The notes under the pieces were generated by a model, which saw only the letters and a list, made by a program, of their open reading frames with translations, did no database searches and was not told the origin of the DNA. Made by a program: the position numbers and the translations under genes. From UBA1413 sp964461455 (GTDB lineage: Bacteria; Bacteroidota; Bacteroidia; Bacteroidales; Prolixibacteraceae): 64,000 nucleotides of DNA. Shown here piece after piece: positions 1 to 7,905 of the stretch; position 1 is the stretch's first letter; every line of letters starts with the position of its first letter. The stretch is taken from positions 1 to 64,000 of the forward strand of contig CAYWUJ010000003.1 of NCBI GenBank assembly GCA_964461455.1, in the 5' to 3' direction.

Positions 1-2
1 TA

Positions 3-2486
3 CCTTCCCCCGGAAACGATTTTGTGCGTGCCATCGCCTGCGATGCCGGCGGCGCATTGTGGATCGCCACGGAAGGCGGAGGCCTGCAGCGGATGGCCCC
101 CGCGTCTGGCGGTTACACAGAATCCGAAGCTTTCACCAACGAAAACAGCGGACTGTTTCACGATATTGTCCTTTCCCTGGCCATCGACCATTCTGAAAAT
201 TTGTGGATAGGCACCCTTTCGGGCGTCAATAAAACCGACCTGAAAAAGCAGAAATTCAGGACATACCGCAAAAGTGACTCCCCCTCCTCTGTTGACCTGT
301 CGGGAAATGTGATCGCTTCCCTCTTCAAGGATGATAAAGGACAGGTGTGGATTGGCACCTGGGGACAAGGACTCAATATCTATGACCCGGAAAGCGGACA
401 CGTGGAACACTATGCCTCCCACCACGAAGGAAAATATACGCTTCCCAATGATTTTGTACATACCATTTTTGAAGATTCTGCGAAAAACCTCTGGATCGGC
501 ACCCGTGACGGATTACTGGTGTTTCTGAAGGAGAACCGCCGTTTTGTGAGGCCTGAAAATTTCAGCCGGAATCCCGGACTACCCTCCCTCCGGGGCCTCC
601 GGATTTTCCGCATGATCCAAAGCAGGAACGGAGATTTCTGGATCGCCACCCAGGATGGCCTCTTCCGTAAAAAAACCGGAAATACAACCATTGAGCGCTA
701 TTCCTCAGAAGCAGAACCACATTACAGGATCAGCAGCAACCTGGTTTATAGCGTGATGGAAGACAGCGACGGCCTGGTCTGGATCGGCACTACCGAAGGC
801 CTCGATATGCTCGATCCCTCAACCGGCGCAATGAAACACTTCAAAAAAAATGAAAGTGCGACAAATTCACTTGCCGATGATTTCGTCACTTCCTTGTGTG
901 AAGATCACCTCGGCGACATCTGGATCGGAACGAGTTCTTACGTAAACAAATTCTCAAAAAAAGAGAATTCCTTCACCTTTTACGGAAAGGAAAGGGGAAT
1001 TCCCGGCAACCAGATTTACGGGATTCTCAGGGACCTTCAGGAGAGGTTGTGGATCGCCACGGGAAACGGACTTTGCAGCTTTGACCCCAGGAGCGGCACT
1101 TTCCGGACTTACAGCGTCGAAGAAGGATTGCAGAGTCCCGAATTCAACCTGGGAGCCTATTTCCGGGCCAGCGACGGAGAACTCTTTTTCGGAGGCATGA
1201 ACGGATTCAATGCTTTCTACCCCGACTCCCTCAGGGATAATCCCCATGTTCCGCAACTCGCATTTACACGGGTTCGGAAGATCACCAAAGGAGTCATGGA
1301 ATCGCCCGAATGGAAAAATGACCATACCATTCTGCTCAACTACAGGGACTATTCCTTCACGGTGGAATTTGCGGCCCTGGAATTTACCCATCCCGGGAAA
1401 AACCGCTATATGTACCTGCTGGAAGGCGGGGGTGATCAATGGATTGAGATCGGCAACCGCAACTTTGTCGCCTTCTCCAATCTTCCTCCTGGGGACTATG
1501 TGCTGACGGTCAAGGGCTCGAACAACGATGGCGTTTGGAATGAAAACGGCATCCGCCTGAATATGATCATCCGCCCTCCCTGGTGGCGCAACAGGTTTGC
1601 CGTGGCGGCGTATCTCCTCCTTGCCGGGGTGCTGGTCATCTGGATTTTCCGGAGCAGTGAACAACGCCACATCAGGGAAAAAACCATTCTGGAAGAAAAA
1701 GTCAGGGAACGCACCCGCCTGATTGAAGCACAAAAAAGTGAAATCCTGCAGAAAAACGATGAACTAAAAGCCCTGAACGCCTCGAAAGACAAGTTTTTCT
1801 CCATCATCGGCCATGACCTGCGGAATCCGTTCAACTCCATCATCGGTTATACAGAACTTATGCTGATGAAATTGAAGGAAATCAACCTGGAAGAACTGCA
1901 GAAATCGCTGGAAATCGTCAGGGATTCTTCCCGTCAGGCCTACGAACTGCTGGAGAACCTTTTGCTTTGGGCTCGGTCTCAAACCGGATCACTCACCTTC
2001 AGACCCGGACCCGCCGATATGAAAATGCTGGTCAAAGAGTGCGTGACCCTGCTGAAAACCCAGGCATCCCATAAAAACATCACCATTCATACCCACTCCG
2101 ACGACCAGGTCATCATTGATGCCGATATGAACATGATCAGGACGATCCTGCGAAACCTGGTTACCAATGCCATCAAATTCACCCCGCAATTTGGGGAGAT
2201 ACAGATTCAACTGACGCTGGAAGAAAACGAATGTATCGTGCGCGTCAGGGACAACGGGACAGGCATCGAAAAGGAAAGACTTTCCAGTATCTTCAACATT
2301 GGCACGTCGCACAAAACCAGGGGGACTGAGGGAGAACCGGGAACCGGACTGGGATTAATCCTCAGCAGGGAATTTGTGGAAAAACACGGGGGAAAAATCG
2401 AGGTCGCGAGTGAAGTGGGAAAAGGGAGTGAATTCAGCATGAGATTGCCGCTCCTGAACCACCATGACACGAAGAAGGCACAATAA
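3..2486 (+). CDS. Hybrid ligand-sensor histidine kinase (Reg_prop / Y_Y_Y / HisKA / HATPase), 5' partial
   Basis: Membrane sensor kinase of the Bacteroidota two-component-regulator-propeller type. The reading frame is open to the window edge and already inside a propeller repeat, so the true start lies upstream. Counting from the first whole codon, residues 1 to about 435 hold repeated Reg_prop blades of the form D..G.LWIGT..GL. A Y_Y_Y domain follows at about 446-525, then one membrane segment at about 530-549 and a short coiled coil. The HisKA box is FFSIIGHDLRNPF with the phospho-acceptor His604. The ATPase domain has an N box (LRNLVTNAIKFT), DNGTGI and GTGLGL. In known relatives the propeller senses periplasmic sugars or other ligands; no ligand is visible here. 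The protein stops after the ATPase domain, so the receiver and AraC parts of the full hybrid form are absent and the partner regulator is not obvious nearby. Confidence 0.93.
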   Translation, partial: PSPGNDFVRAIACDAGGALWIATEGGGLQRMAPASGGYTESEAFTNENSGLFHDIVLSLAIDHSENLWIGTLSGVNKTDLKKQKFRTYRKSDSPSSVDLSGNVIASLFKDDKGQVWIGTWGQGLNIYDPESGHVEHYASHHEGKYTLPNDFVHTIFEDSAKNLWIGTRDGLLVFLKENRRFVRPENFSRNPGLPSLRGLRIFRMIQSRNGDFWIATQDGLFRKKTGNTTIERYSSEAEPHYRISSNLVYSVMEDSDGLVWIGTTEGLDMLDPSTGAMKHFKKNESATNSLADDFVTSLCEDHLGDIWIGTSSYVNKFSKKENSFTFYGKERGIPGNQIYGILRDLQERLWIATGNGLCSFDPRSGTFRTYSVEEGLQSPEFNLGAYFRASDGELFFGGMNGFNAFYPDSLRDNPHVPQLAFTRVRKITKGVMESPEWKNDHTILLNYRDYSFTVEFAALEFTHPGKNRYMYLLEGGGDQWIEIGNRNFVAFSNLPPGDYVLTVKGSNNDGVWNENGIRLNMIIRPPWWRNRFAVAAYLLLAGVLVIWIFRSSEQRHIREKTILEEKVRERTRLIEAQKSEILQKNDELKALNASKDKFFSIIGHDLRNPFNSIIGYTELMLMKLKEINLEELQKSLEIVRDSSRQAYELLENLLLWARSQTGSLTFRPGPADMKMLVKECVTLLKTQASHKNITIHTHSDDQVIIDADMNMIRTILRNLVTNAIKFTPQFGEIQIQLTLEENECIVRVRDNGTGIEKERLSSIFNIGTSHKTRGTEGEPGTGLGLILSREFVEKHGGKIEVASEVGKGSEFSMRLPLLNHHDTKKAQ

Positions 2487-2519
2487 CCAACGGGATTATT
2501 CCGGATTTCGGTCCTGATA

Positions 2520-2656
2520 TCACCGGGTCACTGCGTCTTCTTCATCATCACTTACCGGGAAAACAGCTTTCATGATCACCCCGGCGGCCTCCTGAATAAT
2601 GCGGGAGTGCTTTTTGGAACAAGCATACTCATGCGACAGGCTGAAAAGATACGTGG
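2520..2656 (-). other. Possible out-of-frame C-terminal remainder of the 2629-3102 gene
   Basis: In the neighbouring minus-strand frame, translation continues without a stop from the A5 run near 2657 to a TGA at 2520. It gives roughly 40 residues with ordinary coding character (SLSHEYACSKKHSRII and a C-terminal acidic patch). Adding one base to the homopolymer would fuse it to the upstream gene. This is an inference: a true mutation, a sequencing error and chance openness cannot be separated from the bases alone. Confidence 0.35.
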
Positions 2657-3102
2657 AAAAAGGCCAGTACAGTATCTGCGTTTTCGCTGTCAATCCGTAA
2701 ATGGAGCTTCCCCTCTTTGTATACCAGGAAAACCGACTCTTCACTGTTCTTATCCAGGAAGGGGCACCCCAGCGTAGTATCATCGGTATGACACTTGTAA
2801 AGCCGCAGACCATTCCGATGCGCCACCAGTTCAAGCAACGCCGTGCATTTCACCTTCCCGTTGCAACAGACCAAAGGCACCCTTTCAAAAACCTTCCCAT
2901 TCACCATATAGGCATCTACTTTCCTGATGGGCGCTTTTAACGTAAACCCTTCATCCGTGACCATCCTGATACTGTTGAGGCCGACTTTTACTTCCTCGCT
3001 GAAATAGGTCTTCCCATCAACGATCACATAGTTCATTTCGCCATAGGCTCTGACCACGAAAGCCAGCATGACGACAGCAAAAACTGCAAGAATTTTTTTC
3101 AT
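2629..3102 (-). CDS. Small secreted protein of unknown function, possibly frameshifted
   Basis: A 157-residue protein with a clear signal peptide (MKKILAVFAVVMLAFVVRAYG), followed by a beta-rich region and five cysteines. I do not recognise a named family. The layout resembles Bacteroidota exported proteins that are expressed from a strong start. The start is supported by an unusually good Shine-Dalgarno site at 3111-3117, eight bases from the ATG. The last 8-10 residues read poorly. At an A5 run on the plus strand (2657-2661), a one-base slip would join the protein to another open frame running to 2520, giving a product of about 193 residues. The gene converges on the sensor kinase and stands alone between it and the LytS/LytR pair. 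Confidence 0.6.
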   Translation of the reverse strand: MKKILAVFAVVMLAFVVRAYGEMNYVIVDGKTYFSEEVKVGLNSIRMVTDEGFTLKAPIRKVDAYMVNGKVFERVPLVCCNGKVKCTALLELVAHRNGLRLYKCHTDDTTLGCPFLDKNSEESVFLVYKEGKLHLRIDSENADTVLAFFHVSFQPVA

Positions 3103-3110
3103 GGCTTCAT

Positions 3111-3117
3111 CCTCCTT
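3111..3117 (-). promoter_or_regulatory. Strong Shine-Dalgarno site (AAGGAGG)
   Basis: AAGGAGG lies eight bases before the ATG at 3102. Most genes in this window lack such a site, as usual in Bacteroidota, so it supports this start and hints at high expression. Confidence 0.6.
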
Positions 3118-3270
3118 TTTAATTAAACATTGTTTTCTGCTTTGATGAACGAAAGTTACCCCGCTGAAAAGGAGGATGCAAATCTGTTCGGTGTAACAGG
3201 AAAAAGAACCGGTAACTGATTTACCCGGGCCAAAGGCAATTTGACAGATGAAAACAGGCTGCTTGCCTGA

Positions 3271-4092
3271 TTACCGCATTTTGTTTCTGTCAATCAGCTC
3301 AAAAAAATGCTTCTGGTAACTTTCACTGACCGGAATATGCTCGCTTCCGATCCTGATATGCCTTCTCTCGACAAAATCAATCTTGTCAAGCGCCACAAAC
3401 CACGATTTGTGAACCCGGCAAAAACGGGGTTCCCTAAGCATTTCCTCTATTCCCCTGGCATTCATCAGGGTCATGATGCGCTTTTTTAACGTCACGATTC
3501 GCCAATAATCCCCCATCCCCTGCACATAGAGAATATCTGACGCCATGACCTTCTCGATCCGTGTTTCTGTTTTGACAAAGAAATACTCCGGCTCAGATTC
3601 AAAGTGGGATTGAGGTTGGTGCTGAAACGGTGACGGTGACTGAGACTGTGACTGTGACTGTGACTGTGACTGTGACTGTGACTGTGACTGAGGCTGTGAC
3701 TGAGGGTGAACGGGAAGAGCTTCTCCTTTTTCCTTTTGCATTCTTTCATAGACCTTATTCACCCCCCTGATGAACCTTTCAAAAGAGATCGGCTTCAGCA
3801 GGTAGTCCGTGACATCGAGGTCAAAGCCCTCAACCGCATAACTGTCATAGGCGGTGGTGATGATCACCTCTGGTTTACTTTTCAGGGCTTTGAGAAGTTG
3901 TATTCCGGTCAGCCCCTCCATCTGAATATCCAGGAAAATCAGGTCCACAGGATTGTTCCGGAGGTATTCCAGCGTATCAAGGGCATTGTCAAAAGTTGCC
4001 AGTAGGTTCAAAAACGGAATCTTCGAACAATAGGCGCCGATAATATCGAGTGCCAGAGGTTCATCATCGATGGCTATGCAATTGATTTTCAT
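3271..4092 (-). CDS. LytTR-family response regulator with Ser-Gln repeat linker
   Basis: Transcription regulator of the LytR/AlgR type, 273 residues. The receiver domain (about 1-120) has the acidic pair Asp9/Asp10, the phospho-acceptor Asp55 in LIFLDIQM and the KP lysine in YLLKPISF. The LytTR DNA-binding domain spans about 170-270 (EYFFVKTETRIEKV through FCRVHKSWFVAL). The two are joined by a low-complexity linker of about 40 residues made mostly of alternating Ser and Gln, encoded by a hexanucleotide tandem repeat. I chose ATG 4092 because AGGTGA sits five bases upstream; a GTG at 4101 would overlap the kinase stop. The kinase gene directly upstream is the obvious partner. Target genes are unknown. 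Confidence 0.95.
   Translation of the reverse strand: MKINCIAIDDEPLALDIIGAYCSKIPFLNLLATFDNALDTLEYLRNNPVDLIFLDIQMEGLTGIQLLKALKSKPEVIITTAYDSYAVEGFDLDVTDYLLKPISFERFIRGVNKVYERMQKEKGEALPVHPQSQPQSQSQSQSQSQSQSQSQSPSPFQHQPQSHFESEPEYFFVKTETRIEKVMASDILYVQGMGDYWRIVTLKKRIMTLMNARGIEEMLREPRFCRVHKSWFVALDKIDFVERRHIRIGSEHIPVSESYQKHFFELIDRNKMR
3632..3704 (-). repeat. Hexanucleotide (GACTGT)n microsatellite inside the response regulator gene
   Basis: Seven perfect GACTGT units on the plus strand run from 3644 to 3685, with degenerate units on both sides. Read on the minus strand they encode alternating Ser-Gln. The unit is six bases, so gain or loss of units would keep the frame and only change the length of the linker between the receiver and LytTR domains. 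Confidence 0.9.
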
Positions 4093-4097
4093 AATTA

Positions 4098-5141
4098 TCA
4101 CCTGGTTTTTCGGGAGTATTCTATGTGAAGGTTAACCCTGAACATGCCCTCTACTTCGCCGATGGCCAGTGAAAACCTTCCCGGGTAGAGCAGTTCCAGC
4201 CGGCGGCGGATATTGGCAATTCCGACTCCTGGTGAAGATGGCTCACCTGCCTGAATTCCTTTTCTGGTAAAATTGGATATGGAGAAGTCAACAGCTTTGG
4301 CGGAAGCATGAATGTGGATTTCCATGGCCGGCTGATGATTTTTGGTGCCATGCTTGAAAGCGTTTTCCACAAAGGGCATGAAGAGCATGGGGGCTATGGT
4401 GACCCCACCAGTATCCCCCTCCACCGTCATGGATACCAGTCCGGACTGCCGGAAACGCAACTGCTGCAGTTCTATATAGCTTTTCAGATATTCGATCTCC
4501 TTTTCCAGCGGAACCCGTTCAGCTTCCGCCTCATACAGTACATACCTCATGATGGAAGAGAATTTCATCACCGCCCCGGGAGCTTCTTCTGATTTCTGGT
4601 AAACCAGGGAATAGATGTTGTTCAGGGTGTTAAAAAGGAAGTGAGGATTGACCTGTGAACGGAGCAAGGCCAGTTCTCCCGCCTGCTTTTGGTTCACAAG
4701 CTCCGCTTTCAGCTTCTGGGCTTCAAAAGCATCAATCAGGTAACGGATCAGAACGGCATAAATCATCGTGATCACGGCAAGCCGCATGTGGTTCCATACC
4801 CATATCCATTCAAAGACCATGGCATTTTCTGGCATCTCCCCCGCAAATCTCCGGAAATACCAGTCCATGGGCAACCTGATCGCTGTTACAAAAACCAGCA
4901 GAAGGAGCATTCCTGCAGCGCCGAAAAGCTTGTTTCTGAAAGTAATGATCTGTGAGAATGTGAAATACACCGTATAAAAGGTCAGCAGATTCAGGAAAAG
5001 GCCGATCATCACATCCCTTAGATATTGAGTTTCCACCGTGCCGGGATCCTTATGCTGGCCGGCATACACCGGAAAAAGAAACTGGCCGACGATGTAAAAC
5101 CAGTAAAGAAGATGAATCAGAATGATGGTTCTCTTTTTCAT
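4098..5141 (-). CDS. LytS/YesM-type sensor histidine kinase
   Basis: Membrane histidine kinase of the His_kinase (PF06580) family, 347 residues from ATG 5141 (an in-frame GTG lies two codons earlier at 5147). The N-terminal 140 residues form four hydrophobic segments with no recognisable extracellular sensor domain. The phosphorylation motif is LRSQVNPHFLFNTLNNI, with the acceptor His near residue 167. A short HATPase_c domain follows with FVENAFKHG (N box) and GVGIANIRRRL. The stop codon lies just before the start of the LytTR regulator, so the two are probably made as a coupled pair. The signal sensed cannot be read from the sequence. Confidence 0.95.
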   Translation of the reverse strand: MKKRTIILIHLLYWFYIVGQFLFPVYAGQHKDPGTVETQYLRDVMIGLFLNLLTFYTVYFTFSQIITFRNKLFGAAGMLLLLVFVTAIRLPMDWYFRRFAGEMPENAMVFEWIWVWNHMRLAVITMIYAVLIRYLIDAFEAQKLKAELVNQKQAGELALLRSQVNPHFLFNTLNNIYSLVYQKSEEAPGAVMKFSSIMRYVLYEAEAERVPLEKEIEYLKSYIELQQLRFRQSGLVSMTVEGDTGGVTIAPMLFMPFVENAFKHGTKNHQPAMEIHIHASAKAVDFSISNFTRKGIQAGEPSSPGVGIANIRRRLELLYPGRFSLAIGEVEGMFRVNLHIEYSRKTR

Positions 5142-5154
5142 GACCACAGCGACA

Positions 5155-5192
5155 AACCTGTTTTGTAATACAAGTTACAAAATAAACAGGTT
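5155..5192 (-). promoter_or_regulatory. Large dyad in the leader of the LytS/LytR-type pair
   Basis: AACCTG followed by TTTTGTAA is mirrored by TTACAAAA and then CAGGTT, separated by a six-base centre and a four-base bulge on one side. It lies 14 bases before the kinase ATG. It could be an operator, perhaps for autoregulation, or an RNA hairpin in the leader. No T tract follows, so it is not a terminator. Confidence 0.4.
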
Positions 5193-5294
5193 CGTCATGG
5201 CGAGCCGAATCAAATCGGCAAGATGCCCCGGAAATACGGTCATCGGGCCATTACACCGGGTAACCCGGGGAGATGACCAAATCCCCGGAAAACC

Positions 5295-6587
5295 CTAGGA
5301 TAACACCTCGAAGAGCAGGTATGCGACAATCAGCGTGAATATGATGTTGAAAGTCTGACCGATGAGGAAGGCATAGAGCGGCTTTTTGCTCTCCATGGCT
5401 TTAAGGTCGGCAAAACGGGTCTCCAGACCGATACTGATAAAGGCCAGGTTAAACCAGAAATTGGCGAACGATTTCATCACTTTCCCCGAAGCCTTGGCGG
5501 CTTCCGGGTTGAGAAGGAAGGAAAAGACCAAAGAGGCAATGATAAAACCCAGCACGAATTTGGGAAAGCGTTCCCAGATAATTCTCAATGAAACCTTTTC
5601 ACGCCCTTTCTCTCCCTTGCTGCGGTAAGCCCAGTAGACGGAAATAAGGAAGGCCGCCACCCCCAGCAGCACATTCTGCGAGAATTTTACGATGGTGGCA
5701 TATTTCAGTCCGACCTCTCCGGCAATGGTACCGGCAGCCACCACGGCTCCTGTGGTGTCAATGGTTCCTCCCATCCAGGCCCCCGTGACCATATCGGAAA
5801 GTCCCAACCATTTGGCCAGTGCAGGCATCAGCACCATCATCGGAATAGCGACAATCAGCACGATGGAAATGATAAAGGAGAGCTTTTTCTTATCGCCGTT
5901 GATGGCGCCGGCGGTGGCTATGGCCGCTGAGACCCCGCATATCGACACCCCGCTGGCCAGCATAGTGGCAAACTCATCGTCCACCTTCATTTTCCGGGCG
6001 ACCCACCAGGTGAAATACCATACCGCAATGACCACAATAACCGCCTGGATCAACCCGAAGGAGCCCGCCGAAAGGATATCGCCGAAAAGAATGGTCGACC
6101 CCAGCAGGACCAACCCGGTCTTGACATAAAACTCAGACTGGGCACCCGCCCTGAGCCAATCAGGAAGCTTCACCAGGTTCCCGATAAGCAACCCCAGGGC
6201 CAGCGAGAAAATGACGGTTTCCAGCCCCAGGTTTTTAAAGCCCGTAAAGGATGAGAGAAACTGGGCCAGAAATGCCAGTAAACATACCGCAATGAACCCG
6301 GTGACAAAATTCTTCAGCATCTTTCCACTCAGCACGATTCCCAGGATAGAGGCCACCCCAAAAATAAGCAGCGTGGAAAACAGGGAGACGAAGAGCGACC
6401 TCGAGTTGAAAACATTGATGATGCCGGTGTAATCATCCCATCCCGCTTTTCCCCCAAAGGTGGGGGTGGTCAGGGTATAACCCGCGGCAATCACAAAGAC
6501 AATCATGCCAAATCCCAATACGACCGACGCCCAATCCTCACCGATGTTCCAGGGCTTACGGGCAGGAGTCCCATTTTCTGCAGCCAT
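5295..6587 (-). CDS. YeiH/UPF0324-family integral membrane protein (putative sulfate exporter)
   Basis: A 430-residue polytopic protein of the Cons_hypoth698/UPF0324 family, which databases label putative sulfate exporter. About eleven hydrophobic segments are visible. Family-typical stretches include ASGVSICGVSAAIATAGAI and GGTIDTTGAVVAAGTI, and the C-terminal region has FISIGLETRF. The protein is longer than E. coli YeiH because of an N-terminal extension. The substrate is not established for most members, and there are no sulfur-metabolism genes alongside. The gene stands alone and is divergent from the porin-like gene at 6801. Confidence 0.88.
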   Translation of the reverse strand: MAAENGTPARKPWNIGEDWASVVLGFGMIVFVIAAGYTLTTPTFGGKAGWDDYTGIINVFNSRSLFVSLFSTLLIFGVASILGIVLSGKMLKNFVTGFIAVCLLAFLAQFLSSFTGFKNLGLETVIFSLALGLLIGNLVKLPDWLRAGAQSEFYVKTGLVLLGSTILFGDILSAGSFGLIQAVIVVIAVWYFTWWVARKMKVDDEFATMLASGVSICGVSAAIATAGAINGDKKKLSFIISIVLIVAIPMMVLMPALAKWLGLSDMVTGAWMGGTIDTTGAVVAAGTIAGEVGLKYATIVKFSQNVLLGVAAFLISVYWAYRSKGEKGREKVSLRIIWERFPKFVLGFIIASLVFSFLLNPEAAKASGKVMKSFANFWFNLAFISIGLETRFADLKAMESKKPLYAFLIGQTFNIIFTLIVAYLLFEVLS

Positions 6588-6800
6588 AATCTCTAATTTT
6601 TTATTGTATGGTTTAATCCGGAAAAGTTGTTTTTTCAGCCTTAATGGGCAAAGATCAGAACTATTACGACAAATTCAATAAGTATAAAATGGTATTTTAA
6701 GCCGTTTAAAACCCATAATGGCATCAATATGAGAATGATTTTCTATTTTCGACCTGAATTAAACCTGATTTTCAGAAAACCATATTTATAGCCGCATTAT

Positions 6801-7790
6801 ATGCAAAGAACGAGTATTCTCCTCACCCTGGCACTCCTCATGAGTTTCACCGGGGTCAGGGCACAGCAGGAAGAGAGCTTCAAACCCTCCGGAAAACCCG
6901 AAGTGCGCATCTTCACCAATTTCACCTCATCGTTTTCCGATGGCCACAACCTCAACAAGTTTGATGTTACCCGGGCCTACCTGGGGTACATTTACGATTT
7001 CTCCCGGAATTTCAGGGGAAGAATCACCTATGATGTGGGAAACATCGGGGCCTCGAAAAGCCACTATACCGGTTTCCTGAAATTCGCCTATCTGCAGTAC
7101 AAGAAGGATAATTTCAGCCTGATGGGGGGGATGATTCCCCTGTACCAGTATTCCCTGACCGATGCCAAGTGGGGTTACCGCTATATCCTGAATCCCTTCC
7201 ACAATGAATATGGCTTCGGCACTCCTGCCGACATGGGTATCGGCGCTGAATACAAGTTCGCTCCCTGGCTGAGCGCCGACCTCATCCTGGTCAACGGCGA
7301 AGGCTTCAAAACCGCCGAAGGGGACTCCACCTTCAAAGCCGGAGCAGGCCTCAACATTTATCCTGTGAAAAACCTCCTTATCAGGGGCTATTTTGACACC
7401 ATGAAACGGGATGACGCCAACCAGCAAACTTCGGAACTGCTGGCCGTTTACGAAAACAAAAGCTTCAAACTCTCGGCATCCTATAACGTCCAGAAGGACC
7501 ACGCCCTGGCCAAAGGCGCCAACTACAGCGGATATACCTTCAACGGCACCCTTTTCCTGAAGGAGAACTTCTCCCTGATCGCCCGCTTTGACCATCTCGA
7601 ATCGGTTTCCAAAAGCGGTAAATCTCAGCCCTGGAACATTGGCAAGGACGGCCGGTTTTTCATGGCCGGACTAGAACTTATCCCGGTCAGGGGAGTGGCC
7701 ATGTCCCCCAATTTCCAGCTCTGGGATCCGGCACTACCAGGAAAACCCTCTGTTTCCAGGGTCTCCCTCCATGTCGACATAAAAATCTGA
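6801..7790 (+). CDS. Outer-membrane porin-like beta-barrel protein
   Basis: A 329-residue protein with a signal peptide (MQRTSILLTLALLMSFTGVRA, cleavage near residue 21). The rest is aromatic-rich alternating strands typical of a 16-strand OprO/OprP-like or short-chain porin. Segments such as RAYLGYIYDFSRNFRGRITYD and repeated YNV/GY turns fit barrel strands, and the last residue pattern (SLHVDIKI) suits outer-membrane insertion. No substrate is evident. A weak -7-like TATTTTCG lies at 6744-6751. The gene is divergent from the YeiH-type gene, with 213 bases between them in which I see nothing else. Confidence 0.75.
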   Translation: MQRTSILLTLALLMSFTGVRAQQEESFKPSGKPEVRIFTNFTSSFSDGHNLNKFDVTRAYLGYIYDFSRNFRGRITYDVGNIGASKSHYTGFLKFAYLQYKKDNFSLMGGMIPLYQYSLTDAKWGYRYILNPFHNEYGFGTPADMGIGAEYKFAPWLSADLILVNGEGFKTAEGDSTFKAGAGLNIYPVKNLLIRGYFDTMKRDDANQQTSELLAVYENKSFKLSASYNVQKDHALAKGANYSGYTFNGTLFLKENFSLIARFDHLESVSKSGKSQPWNIGKDGRFFMAGLELIPVRGVAMSPNFQLWDPALPGKPSVSRVSLHVDIKI

Positions 7791-7905
7791 CCCCCCGGCT
7801 GATCTTTCATTATCGGTACCGGGAACATCACCGATGCATCCCTGAAAAAGTGGTACAAATTTTGCTTCTCTTAGGTGAAGGTAGGTAACACCAAAACTTT
7901 AAGAG

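Noticed and set aside
954..1733. Long open minus-strand frame opposite the first histidine kinase
   Set aside because: It is antisense to a gene with clear domains, and its translation has no recognisable fold; high third-position GC of the real gene opens this frame.
3632..3704. CRISPR-like array
   Set aside because: The six-base unit has no spacers and lies in a coding frame; it is a microsatellite.
7813..7836. ATCGGT / ACCGAT inverted repeat after the porin gene
   Set aside because: Only six paired bases around a 12-base loop and no T tract, so it is not supported as a terminator or operator.
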